Both the position numbers and the translations under genes were made by a program. This document shows positions 17,035-25,194 of a DNA stretch of 64,000 nt, one piece after another. The stretch lies in assembly GCF_014268455.2 (NCBI RefSeq), contig NZ_CP077085.1, positions 496,001-560,000 on the forward strand, given 5' to 3'. Below the pieces are notes generated by a model. The model was not told where the DNA came from, made no database searches, and was given only the letters and a program-made list of their open reading frames with translations. Origin of the DNA: Pseudomonas shahriarae. Its GTDB lineage: Bacteria; Pseudomonadota; Gammaproteobacteria; Pseudomonadales; Pseudomonadaceae. The first letter of the stretch is position 1; every line of letters begins with the position of its first letter.

Positions 17035-17448
17035 TCAATCCTGCGCGCTGGTCAGCGCCTGGGATGCCGCCACGTAGTCCGCCTGGAATTGTGGCGATTC
17101 AATCCAGGCCAACGCCGCCGCTTCATCATCGCTGTCGGTGGACCACTGCCGATACTCGATCAGCGCCGCCAGGATAAAGTCCGTGGCGTTTTCTTCGCCC
17201 TCCTGCTCCAGCACCAGCGCCAGCAACGGGTGCGCCAGGAATGCCGCACACAGCGCCTGCTGGCTGGTCTCGCCGGCCGCGCGCATTTCCACGAACAGTT
17301 CGGTCAAGTCCACCGACTCAAGGTCAATGCGGTCGTCGTCACCGGCAAACGCATCCGGCTTCGGCGCATTGGCGCGCTGGGTGCGGTTCTGCTTGGCCTT
17401 GGCTTTTGCCCGTTGGGCACGTTTTTGCTGCTTGTTTGGCGAAGCCAT
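17035..17448 (-). CDS. Conserved hypothetical protein with basic N-terminus
   Basis: This is a 137-residue cytoplasmic protein. The first 35 residues are very basic (NKQQKRAQRAKAKAKQNR), possibly nucleic-acid or ribosome binding. The rest is acidic and helical (LTELFVEMRAAGETSQQALCAAFLAHPLLALVLEQ, kept here as positions 50-85). The ATG at 17448 begins MASPNKQQ. I do not recognise a characterised family. It follows the alpha/beta hydrolase on the same strand, with about 70 bases between. Confidence 0.65.
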   Translation of the reverse strand: MASPNKQQKRAQRAKAKAKQNRTQRANAPKPDAFAGDDDRIDLESVDLTELFVEMRAAGETSQQALCAAFLAHPLLALVLEQEGEENATDFILAALIEYRQWSTDSDDEAAALAWIESPQFQADYVAASQALTSAQD

Positions 17449-17518
17449 GGGCTCACGTCCTTGGTTCAGGATCTGGGTGGCGTATTGAAGCGCAGGTCTG
17501 GCGAAATCCCAAGGGTTT

Positions 17519-18427
17519 CTACAGCCGGGTGCCCGGTGTGTCGGGCGCCAGTTGGCCGTGCTGCAGCCACGCCAGTGCAATCGGCCACAACCGATCCTGA
17601 TATTCACTGCGGAAAAACGCGAAATGCCCGACGACCTCTTCGCCAATATCCCCCGGCGCGATACGCAGGTGCGTGCGCTCGCTGGCCTGGAAGTAATTCA
17701 GCAGGCGCTCAATGGCGGGCACGGTGCCAAACGGGTCGTCGCTGATGCTGATCGCCAGGATCTGTGCCTGCACGCGGGCAAAGGGCAACTCGTCCAAGGC
17801 CCGTCCGCTGGGGCGTGTCTCGTAGGTGGGGGTGGGTGTGCTCCAGTCGCGCACCACGCCGGCGGGCGTGTCTTCCAGCCAGCCCAGGCGCTTGCCCGGG
17901 AAATACCCGCACACGGCAGTCACCAGCGGCATCACCAGGTGCCACTTGGCAAACATCCGCCAGCGCCCGCTCGCTTGATAGTCACGCCAGTAGGCGAACT
18001 GCGCGCCCACCGTTACCAGGCGCCTGATCGCGGCGCCGGAGGCCCCGAGACCGGCCGCGCAGCCGCCAAAGCTGTGGCCGACTACATCAATGGGCTGCCC
18101 GGCAAACTCGCGTTGCGCCCGTCGCAGGATGGCCTCGAAATCCAGCCGGCCCCAGTCTGACCACGAGGCCTTGAACCCACGCAACGAGCCACTGCGCGAC
18201 TCGCCGATGCCGCGATAGTCGTAGGTGATGACATCGAAACCCTTGGCAAACAGGTACTCGGCAAAGCGCGAATAGTGGCGGCAGCACACTGAGGTGGCGG
18301 CGTTGATGATCACCACTGGGCGTTCGATATCGCTGCGGATATGGCGCCAGGTGAAGCCGCCGATGGGGTAGTGGTCGGCGGCGGGCTCGTGGAATGTCTC
18401 GGGGTGCGGGCGGCTGGGCAGGTTCAT
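17519..18427 (-). CDS. Alpha/beta hydrolase
   Basis: This is a hydrolase of about 302 residues with the fold in order: oxyanion-loop region INAATSVCCRHYSRFAEYL, YDYRGIGES strand-turn, nucleophile elbow GHSFGG (catalytic Ser) and a late SDDPFGT acidic turn. The final histidine is likely in EEVVGHFAFF. The ATG at 18427 is preferred to the GTG just before it. Resemblance is to predicted YheT-like or serine aminopeptidase hydrolases; the substrate is unknown. There is no signal peptide. Confidence 0.82.
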   Translation of the reverse strand: MNLPSRPHPETFHEPAADHYPIGGFTWRHIRSDIERPVVIINAATSVCCRHYSRFAEYLFAKGFDVITYDYRGIGESRSGSLRGFKASWSDWGRLDFEAILRRAQREFAGQPIDVVGHSFGGCAAGLGASGAAIRRLVTVGAQFAYWRDYQASGRWRMFAKWHLVMPLVTAVCGYFPGKRLGWLEDTPAGVVRDWSTPTPTYETRPSGRALDELPFARVQAQILAISISDDPFGTVPAIERLLNYFQASERTHLRIAPGDIGEEVVGHFAFFRSEYQDRLWPIALAWLQHGQLAPDTPGTRL

Positions 18428-18559
18428 CACTGGCCTCGATCCATGCGCTTTCGATGGGGGGTGACGACCCGTGCGCAGTTTTTATTGGAGGCTGACACTA
18501 ACAAAATCGCCAGCCAAAGGCGCGCGATACCTGCCAGCCAATCCCGTAAAAAAGGCGGT

Positions 18560-18652
18560 TGTGGCGAGCGGGCTTGCCCGCGTTGGGTCGCGCAGCGGCC
18601 CCAAAAAATGGGACAGCCCTGCAGCCCAGCGCGGGCAAGCCCGCTCGCCACA
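18560..18652. repeat. REPIN, variant with gtggcgagcgggcttg arms
   Basis: Arms gtggcgagcgggcttgcc and ggcaagcccgctcgccac enclose a second palindromic centre. It lies in the 326-base divergent gap between the hydrolase and the glycosyltransferase; the rest of that gap shows nothing else. Confidence 0.75.
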
Positions 18653-18753
18653 GGTGTGTGTGTACAGGTAAATGTTGCATTCGGTTCAGGCGTGATTCAG
18701 CCGTGCTGCCGGCAATATACGCCAGCATCTCCCCCGCCCTGACAGGTTAAACC

Positions 18754-20394
18754 ATGGAACACCGCAACCGTTTTCGTGTGGAGGCCCTGGGTGTTTTCCT
18801 GGTGGCCTTGTTGTTATTTACCCTGGGCATCTGGGATCAGTCGCCGCAAGGGTTTGACGGGCGTTGGGCGGTGTTTATGCAGGAGATGTTTCGCCACGGC
18901 GCGAGCCTCTTCCCCACCACCTACGGTGAGCCTTACCCGGATTATCCGGGCACGGCGACCTATTTCAGCCTGCTCTTTGCCCGGCTGTTCGGTGCGCCTA
19001 ACGACCTGGCTAACGTGTTGCCCACCGCTCTGGCGTCGGCTGGGGTCGTGGCCCTGGTCTACCGCTTGCTGGTGCCCTGCGGTCGGACCTGGGCGTTGCT
19101 GACGGTAGTGCTGACGGCATTGACCGCGCAATGGCTGGAGAAGTCGCGCTCAGTCTGCCTGGATCAGATGGTCTCCCTGCTGTGCCTGGGCTGTTTTTAC
19201 TTGCTGCACACCGGCGAGCGCCTGGGCTCGCGGCTGCGCCAATACGCAATCTTTCCCTTGTTCGTGGCGGCGTTTGCCATGCGTGGCCCTTTGGGCTTGA
19301 TCGAGGTCTGTGGGGTTGCTTGTGTGTACTGGGCGCTGGGGCCTGCCCGCACGCGGGAAGAGAAGATTGGCTTGCTGAAAAAGGTGCTTGCCCACAGCGT
19401 GATCGGCCTGGTCCTGCTCCTTGCCTGTTGGTGGGGGTTGCTGAAGCTGGCGCGGATCAGCGGGGGGGATGCTTTTGCCGACGAGGTGATGAAGATGCAG
19501 GTGGCCGGTCGCCTGGATGAAAGCGGCGAGCCGTTCTACTTCTACTTCAAGCTGAGCCTGTATCGCTATTTCCCGGTGATCCCGCTGGCGCTGGCGACGT
19601 TGATTGCCCTGCGCCACACCTGGTCGGCGCGCAATGATGATGCCGATGTGCGGCTGATGCTGCGCCTGGGCGGCTGTGGCCTGATGATCCTGCTGGGGTT
19701 GTCGGTGCCGAACTTCAAGCGTGCCTACTACATCCTGCCGATGGTCCCGATGTTTGCCGCGGTGGCGGCTTATGGGCTGCTTCAGGCCCGGGGTTGGTTG
19801 CTTGGGGTGCGTCGGGGTTATGCGTGGCTGGTGGCGATCCTGCCGCTGCTGGGGGTTGTCGTGGTCTTGGTCTGCCGCCAGTTGTGGAGCAAACACGGTT
19901 ACTGGCCTGATGTTTCAGTGCCGGGGTTGATTGCGCTGCTGATCGCCCTGCAGTTGGCGGCGGTGGTGGCCTGGCGTCGCTGGCGCAGCCGTGTGGGGGC
20001 GCGACTGGTGGTGCTCAGCCTGATCGCGCTGGCCACCCAATGGCTGGTGCTGGTGACGGTCGTGGAGCCGGCCAAGGATCTGCAGTTCGACACCAAAAAC
20101 TTTGTGGGTGCGGTGGAAACCCTGCGGGCCGAGCACCCCGGGCCGCTGGTGTTTCTCAACCTTGGCAAGGACACCTGGGCCATTCGCTACATCATGAACC
20201 TGGATCATGACGAGCAGCCGCTGTTTATCGGGCGCGATGACCTTGCGCGCCTGAACGCACTGCCGCGCTCGTCCTGGGTGATTGTCGCGCGCAAGGAAAC
20301 CGAACTGCTGCAGGGCACGCCGCTGCAGCATCTGGTACCGGCTTTCAATGGGCGGCTTAATGACAACCCGTTGCTGGTGTTCCGGGTGCCATGA
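18754..20394 (+). CDS. ArnT-like membrane glycosyltransferase (GT39/GT83 superfamily)
   Basis: This 546-residue protein has about twelve hydrophobic segments and a C-terminal periplasmic domain of ~120 residues. The first periplasmic loop holds the acidic pattern WDQSPQGFDGRWAVFMQEM and PYPDYPGTATYF, as in ArnT/PMT enzymes that transfer sugars from polyprenyl phosphate to lipid A or other envelope targets. LSVPNFKRAYYILPMVPMF resembles the conserved ArnT seventh-loop motif. It is a single gene with no arn operon nearby, so the donor and acceptor are unknown. Confidence 0.78.
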   Translation: MEHRNRFRVEALGVFLVALLLFTLGIWDQSPQGFDGRWAVFMQEMFRHGASLFPTTYGEPYPDYPGTATYFSLLFARLFGAPNDLANVLPTALASAGVVALVYRLLVPCGRTWALLTVVLTALTAQWLEKSRSVCLDQMVSLLCLGCFYLLHTGERLGSRLRQYAIFPLFVAAFAMRGPLGLIEVCGVACVYWALGPARTREEKIGLLKKVLAHSVIGLVLLLACWWGLLKLARISGGDAFADEVMKMQVAGRLDESGEPFYFYFKLSLYRYFPVIPLALATLIALRHTWSARNDDADVRLMLRLGGCGLMILLGLSVPNFKRAYYILPMVPMFAAVAAYGLLQARGWLLGVRRGYAWLVAILPLLGVVVVLVCRQLWSKHGYWPDVSVPGLIALLIALQLAAVVAWRRWRSRVGARLVVLSLIALATQWLVLVTVVEPAKDLQFDTKNFVGAVETLRAEHPGPLVFLNLGKDTWAIRYIMNLDHDEQPLFIGRDDLARLNALPRSSWVIVARKETELLQGTPLQHLVPAFNGRLNDNPLLVFRVP

Positions 20395-20423
20395 TCAGCC
20401 GCCGCCGTGGATTTACAACTCAA

Positions 20424-22568
20424 TCAAAAGTTGTAGGCCAGCGTACCGACGAGCGTACGACGGTTGCCGATAAAGCAGTCGCCTCGCGCCAGGCATGTGG
20501 TGTAGTAGGTCTTGTCTTCAAGGTTGGTCGCGTTGAGCGTCAGGTTCCAGTTCTGGTAGCGGTACCCGAGCATCGCATCCACCAGGGTAGAAGACGGCGT
20601 TTTCAGGCGGTCGGCGCCATCCCAGCTGGTTCCCACATAGCGAATGCCGGCACCGACACTGAACCCGGAAATGTCGCCGATGCTGAACCGATGTTGGCTC
20701 CATACCGAGGCCATGTTCTCGGGAACGCTGGACAGGCGTTTGCCTTGCTCGGCGGGCGCGCCCTTGATGACGGTGGTGTCGGTGTAGCTGTAGGTGCCAA
20801 TCAGGTCCCAGTCGGGCGTGACCGTCACCAGCGCTTCGAGCTCCAGGCCACGGGCGCGGGTTTCACCACTTTGCAGGGTATTCATCGCATCCAGGGGGTC
20901 GGGCATGCGGCGGTTCTGCTCGCGAATGTCATACACCGCTGCGGTGTAGAGACTGTTGCTGCCAACCGGCTGATATTTCACCCCCAGCTCCCACTGTTTG
21001 CCCTTGAGCGGTACGTAGGGCTCCAGCGTTCGCCGGTTGAGGCCGATTTGGGGCTGGAATGATTCGCTGTAGCTCAAGTAGGGCGCTATGCCGTTGTCGA
21101 ACAGGTAGGTCAGGCCTGCGCGGCCGGTCACCTTGTCGTCCTTTTGCCGGGCGCTGCCTTGGGTTTGGCTGGCGGCCCAATCCTTGCGCAGGCCGAGGGT
21201 CAGCAGCCACTGTTCGTATTTGATCTGGTCCTGGGCATACAGCCCTTGTTGCATGACCCGTTGTTCCGGGTCTGCGGTGAGGCGAATGACCGAGGGATCA
21301 AAGGTGCCATACACCGGTTCGTACACGTTCAGTGGTGTTGCGTTACCGCTGGCACCTTCCCGGTTGGAGACCGCATGCTGGTAGTCGCCCCCCAGCAGCA
21401 GCGTGTGCTGTAGCGGGCCGGTGTCAAATCGGGCCTCGGCGTTTTGGTCGGCAACCCAGACTTTGACCTCTGGCTTGGAAACGTAATAGACACGGTCGAG
21501 GGTCTGGTTATCGGCGTTAAACGGTGGGTTTCTTGCGAATTTCGCATAAATCGACTGGTAGCTGACTTTGCTTTTCTGCCAGCGCAGGTTCTGGCGCAGC
21601 GTCCATGTGTCGTTCAGGTGCCACGAGAATTGCGACGTCAGGGCTGTCTGGTCACTGTCGTATTCGTCGAACCCTGGCTCGCTGGCGAACCGGTTGCTGT
21701 GGATCCGGCCATATGGCGCATTCCAGACGGTACCTTTGTGTGGGAAGAACTGCGTGGTGGAGCCGCTGTCATCGCGCTGGATGTTGGCCATGACGGTCCA
21801 GTCGATATCTTCGTTGGGGCGCCAGGTCAGCGATGGCATCAGCACCTGGCGGTTGTCTTTGACATGATCAACCTGGGTGTCGCTGTCGCGCTGGATCGCC
21901 ACCAGCCGGTACAGCAGCGTGCCTTGCGGGTTCAGGGCGCCGGTGGTGTCGACGGCGACCTGCTTGCGGTTGTAATTGCCGTATTGCAGTTGCAGTTCGG
22001 TGTGCTGTTCGGCTTTGGGGCGTTTGCTGACCTGGTTGATCAGGCCGCCCACCGGGCTTTGCCCATACAGCATCGACGCGGGGCCCTTGAGCACTTCAAG
22101 GCGTTCCAGGGTGAAGGGGTCGGTGCGCACGTTGGTGTAAGTGCCGAAGCTCTGCTGTAAACCATCAAGGAACAGGGCCGGCGAGCTGCCTCGCACTTTC
22201 GACCAGTCTCCGCGGCTATCGAGCCCGAAGGTTTCGGCCCGCACCCCGGAAACATATCGCAATGCGTCTTGCACGGTCAGCGCGCCCTGATCGCGCATGC
22301 GGTCGGCGCTGATGACGGAAATCGACTGGGGGATCTCAGTGATGGGGGTGTCGGTCTTGGCCCCCGTTGTACTGCGCTTGGCGACGTAGCCTTTGACCGG
22401 GCCGTCGGCCGTTTCTTCTGAGGCAGTTGCCGTAATACTTTGGCTGGGCAGTTCGAGCTGGCCTGTTTTCTCGGCCGCGTCTGCGACCGGGACAAGCATC
22501 GAAGCGAATCCGAAGGGGGCAAGGCCAAACGCCTTCAACCATGAACCTGACTCGCGTGCAGAGGGCAT
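20424..22568 (-). CDS. TonB-dependent siderophore receptor
   Basis: This 714-residue outer-membrane receptor has an N-terminal signal region ending near VADAAEK. A plug domain runs about 60-190 (TPITEIPQSISVISADRM, VQDALRYVSGV, LKGPASMLYGQSPVGGLIN). A 22-strand barrel follows, ending in the outer-membrane C-terminal Phe (GTLAYNF). It is in the FhuA/ferrichrome-type siderophore family by plug sequence; the ligand is not determinable. A Fur box lies 56 bases upstream (22624-22642), so it should be induced by iron starvation. No regulator or siderophore gene is adjacent. Confidence 0.93.
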   Translation of the reverse strand: MPSARESGSWLKAFGLAPFGFASMLVPVADAAEKTGQLELPSQSITATASEETADGPVKGYVAKRSTTGAKTDTPITEIPQSISVISADRMRDQGALTVQDALRYVSGVRAETFGLDSRGDWSKVRGSSPALFLDGLQQSFGTYTNVRTDPFTLERLEVLKGPASMLYGQSPVGGLINQVSKRPKAEQHTELQLQYGNYNRKQVAVDTTGALNPQGTLLYRLVAIQRDSDTQVDHVKDNRQVLMPSLTWRPNEDIDWTVMANIQRDDSGSTTQFFPHKGTVWNAPYGRIHSNRFASEPGFDEYDSDQTALTSQFSWHLNDTWTLRQNLRWQKSKVSYQSIYAKFARNPPFNADNQTLDRVYYVSKPEVKVWVADQNAEARFDTGPLQHTLLLGGDYQHAVSNREGASGNATPLNVYEPVYGTFDPSVIRLTADPEQRVMQQGLYAQDQIKYEQWLLTLGLRKDWAASQTQGSARQKDDKVTGRAGLTYLFDNGIAPYLSYSESFQPQIGLNRRTLEPYVPLKGKQWELGVKYQPVGSNSLYTAAVYDIREQNRRMPDPLDAMNTLQSGETRARGLELEALVTVTPDWDLIGTYSYTDTTVIKGAPAEQGKRLSSVPENMASVWSQHRFSIGDISGFSVGAGIRYVGTSWDGADRLKTPSSTLVDAMLGYRYQNWNLTLNATNLEDKTYYTTCLARGDCFIGNRRTLVGTLAYNF

Positions 22569-22623
22569 CGCAGCTCCTTGATTATTGTTAGTGGGGCAGG
22601 GGGGGATTTTGCGCGCCAGCTTA

Positions 22624-22642
22624 AATGATAATAATTGCTATT
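22624..22642 (-). promoter_or_regulatory. Fur box upstream of the TonB receptor
   Basis: The sequence aatgataataattgctatt matches the Fur consensus GATAATGATAATCATTATC well in its inverted hexamers. It lies between the receptor start and the convergent lipoprotein end. Confidence 0.7.
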
Positions 22643-22802
22643 AGCAACCATGAGCTTCAGTCGAGCCTGGCTTTTTGGCGGGGGTGTTTGATGCGGGCGA
22701 CCGGGTGGGGTCGCCCTGAGCGGTGAGGGGCAATCAAGGCTGGCAGTCAGGCAGGAGTGCGAAGTGACATTCGTCCTGAACTATCTGGAAGGGGGCGACG
22801 AA

Positions 22803-23471
22803 CTATTTGCAGCGATACCCCTCGGGCATCGTGACGGTGTAGTTGCGCTGCACGCGATCCTGGAAGTTCAGGTTCTGCAGGCCCTGCTGCACCAGGAAGG
22901 CTTCGACCTTGGCGGCCTGGCAGTCCTCGTTGTAGGACGTTACCCGCAGCAGGTACACCGCGCGTTTGCTCGCTTCATCCCGGGCCGTGGCGGTGAAGGT
23001 GGTGAGGGTGGTGTAGCCGGTGCGCTCCGAGCTGCCTACCGGGCCATAGGTGGTGTTCGGCGTGCTGGTGCAGATCATCTGGTCGCTTTTTTTCTTGCTG
23101 TTCTTGCACACGGTGGAGGTGCTGGTTGGCACCTGCCCATACTCGGTGGCGGTATAGCGGTAGGTCACCTGGTGACTGTCGATGTCGAGGGTGATCGTGA
23201 TTTTCGGCGTGCGGTTCTTGGGCAGGGACACATCGGTATACACCTCGCGAAACCCCTGGTCCTTCATGGCGCTGACCATATCGCGCAGGTAGTAGCGGGC
23301 ATTGAGCGCGTTCTCGGCATTGCCGCCGACCGACGTCACCAGCACCGTCGCCTGTCGGTCAAAGTGATAGTCCGGGTCAGGGGTTGCGTTGATCGCGACG
23401 TCCATCGTAGTAGCGCATCCGCTGAGCAGCGCTGTCAGCATTAACAGCGTGCATAACAAGTACCGGGTCAT
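22803..23471 (-). CDS. Lipoprotein of unknown function
   Basis: This is a 222-residue protein with a lipoprotein signal, LLMLTALLSGC, with cleavage before the Cys at about 19. The mature part has a DUF4136-like feel: strands VLVTSVGGNAENALNARYYLRDMV and ITITLDIDSHQVTYRYTATEYG, then a hydrophilic insert with CKNSKKKSDQMIC that may form a disulfide. It is not assigned confidently to a family. Probably envelope-anchored. Confidence 0.7.
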   Translation of the reverse strand: MTRYLLCTLLMLTALLSGCATTMDVAINATPDPDYHFDRQATVLVTSVGGNAENALNARYYLRDMVSAMKDQGFREVYTDVSLPKNRTPKITITLDIDSHQVTYRYTATEYGQVPTSTSTVCKNSKKKSDQMICTSTPNTTYGPVGSSERTGYTTLTTFTATARDEASKRAVYLLRVTSYNEDCQAAKVEAFLVQQGLQNLNFQDRVQRNYTVTMPEGYRCK

Positions 23472-23610
23472 GACGTAACTACCTTGTTGAAGATTGGATT
23501 AAGGCTAGACGGTTGAGCAGGGAAATAAATAACACATCAGGTGCCGGCGAGGCTTGGCGTTAACCTGAAAGTAACCAGAGGGGCGCTGGCGATACTAAAT
23601 CGCAGGCAAC

Positions 23611-23637
23611 AAAAAACCCGCACTAGGCGGGTTTCTT
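23611..23637 (-). terminator. Terminator of tRNA-Phe
   Basis: An aaacccgc/gcgggttt stem with the loop actag is flanked by A- and T-runs, so it could act in both directions. It lies about 40 bases beyond the tRNA 3' end. Confidence 0.7.
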
Positions 23638-23678
23638 GGGTGTTCCAGATGATTTTTGCACCACCTGAAACTAATAAG

Positions 23679-23754
23679 TGGTGCCCAGAGACGGAATCGA
23701 ACCGCCGACACGGGGATTTTCAATCCCCTGCTCTACCGACTGAGCTATCTGGGC
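23679..23754 (-). tRNA. tRNA-Phe (anticodon GAA)
   Basis: This is a 76-base tRNA with encoded CCA. Acceptor GCCCAGA pairs with TCTGGGC, the D-arm contains GCTCAGTCGGTAGAGC, the anticodon loop is TTGAAAA (GAA) and the T-arm is GGTTCGATTCC. No island repeat is seen at its 3' end. Confidence 0.97.
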
Positions 23755-23857
23755 AACGGGGCGCATTAAACGGGTTTTTCAGGGGGTCGTCAAGCAAGTT
23801 TTCAAAAAATATTTAATTATTACCGTCGCTTACGTGCCAACCCCGGTTTTTGCTCAA

Positions 23858-24130
23858 TTATTGAGCAGGCGGCACGTAGCCGTCGGCCTTGGCGTAATCC
23901 TCGCCGGAAAAGTACTTGTCCATCTCGCCCTGCAGATATTTGCGGTCTTCGGCGTTCATCATGTTCAGGCGCTTTTCGTTGATCAGCAGGGTCTGGTGCT
24001 TCTGCCAGTCGGCCCAGGCCTTGGCGGAGACGTGGTCGAAAATGTCCTGGCCCTTGGCGCCCGGGAATGGGGCACGCTCCAGGGCTGGCAGTTCTTCGTG
24101 ATACTTGCGGCAGATGATGGTGCGGGTCAT
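23858..24130 (-). CDS. yggX: Fe(2+)-trafficking protein YggX
   Basis: This is a 90-residue small cytoplasmic protein. The N-terminus [21 protein letters not shown] with its single Cys and the [16 protein letters not shown] segment are diagnostic of YggX, linked to protection of iron-sulfur clusters from oxidative damage. It overlaps mutY by four bases, the well-known mutY-yggX arrangement. The partner MutY carries a 4Fe-4S cluster, which makes the coupling sensible. Confidence 0.95.
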   Translation of the reverse strand: MTRTIICRKYHEELPALERAPFPGAKGQDIFDHVSAKAWADWQKHQTLLINEKRLNMMNAEDRKYLQGEMDKYFSGEDYAKADGYVPPAQ

Positions 24131-25194
24131 GACGAAACTCCTGCGTTCAATACGTCGGCCGCGCGCTTCAGCAGTTTTTTCACCGGGGCGGCAAGGCCCA
24201 GGCGCGGCGGGGTGGCGAGGTTATACCAGAGCCAGTCGGCCTCGGCCACGTGATGGGCCGATTCCTCGACCTGCACCAGCCAGGGTTCGATAGCCAGCTG
24301 GAAGTGGCTGAAGGTGTGGACCAGCCCAGGTAGCGCCTGATGCTTGCCCAGCGCCAGTGAGTGCTGGTTGGCCAGGTGTTCCAGGTCGTTCAGGTCGTCC
24401 AGCTCCGGCAAGCTCCACAGCCCGCCCCACAGGCCTGTAGAGGGGCGACGATAAAGCAGGATCGCGCCCTCCTGGTTGGCCAGCATCGGCATCAGCGTGC
24501 GCTTTTGCGGGATGGTCTTGCGCGGCTTGGGGATCGGGTAGCGGGTTTCCAGGCCCAGCATGTGCGCCTCGCAGCCCTTTTCCAGGGGGCACAGCAGGCA
24601 ACTGGGCTTGCTGCGGGTGCAGAGGGTGGCGCCCATGTCCATCATGGCCTGGGTGTAGGCATTGACGCGGTCGTGGGGGGTAAAGCGCTCGGCAGTGGCC
24701 CACAGCTGCTTGGCCACTTTGGGCTCGCCCGGATAGTCCTCCTGGGCAGTAAAACGTGCCAGCACGCGCTTGACGTTGCCGTCGAGGATCGGTGCGCGCA
24801 GGCCCATGCTCAGGCTGGCGATGGCACCGGCGGTGGACAGGCCGATGCCCGGCAGTTCGGTGAGTTTCTCTACATCGCGGGGAAACTCGCCGCCGTATTC
24901 GGCCACCACGATCTTGGCAGTCTTCTGCAGGTTGCGCGCCCGGGTGTAGTAGCCCAGCCCGGTCCACAGGTGCAGCACTTCATCTTCCGGCGCGGCCGCC
25001 AGGGCCTCGACCGTTGGCAGCGAAGCCATGAAACGGTCGAAGTAATTGAGCACGGTGCTGACCTGGGTCTGTTGCAGCATGATTTCCGAGACCCACACCC
25101 GATACGGGGTGATGCCCTGTTGCCAGGGCAAGTCATGGCGACCGTGACGGTCGTACCAGTCGAGCACGGCCGCTGAAAATTGCTCGTTTCTCAT
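24127..25194 (-). CDS. mutY: Adenine DNA glycosylase MutY
   Basis: This 355-residue enzyme removes A mispaired with 8-oxoguanine. Catalytic Glu37 is in [10 protein letters not shown], the helix-hairpin-helix is [14 protein letters not shown] (114-127), and catalytic Asp138 is in LDGNVKRVL. The 4Fe-4S loop is C192-x6-C199-x2-C202-x5-C208. The C-terminal NUDIX-like 8-oxoG recognition domain runs from about 230 to the end. It overlaps asmA upstream and yggX downstream by four bases each, a tightly coupled operon. Confidence 0.96.
   Translation of the reverse strand: MRNEQFSAAVLDWYDRHGRHDLPWQQGITPYRVWVSEIMLQQTQVSTVLNYFDRFMASLPTVEALAAAPEDEVLHLWTGLGYYTRARNLQKTAKIVVAEYGGEFPRDVEKLTELPGIGLSTAGAIASLSMGLRAPILDGNVKRVLARFTAQEDYPGEPKVAKQLWATAERFTPHDRVNAYTQAMMDMGATLCTRSKPSCLLCPLEKGCEAHMLGLETRYPIPKPRKTIPQKRTLMPMLANQEGAILLYRRPSTGLWGGLWSLPELDDLNDLEHLANQHSLALGKHQALPGLVHTFSHFQLAIEPWLVQVEESAHHVAEADWLWYNLATPPRLGLAAPVKKLLKRAADVLNAGVSS

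Noticed and set aside
23679..23754. tRNA-Phe considered as a second island attachment site
   Set aside because: No duplicate of its 3' end is seen in the window and neighbouring genes have backbone composition and order.
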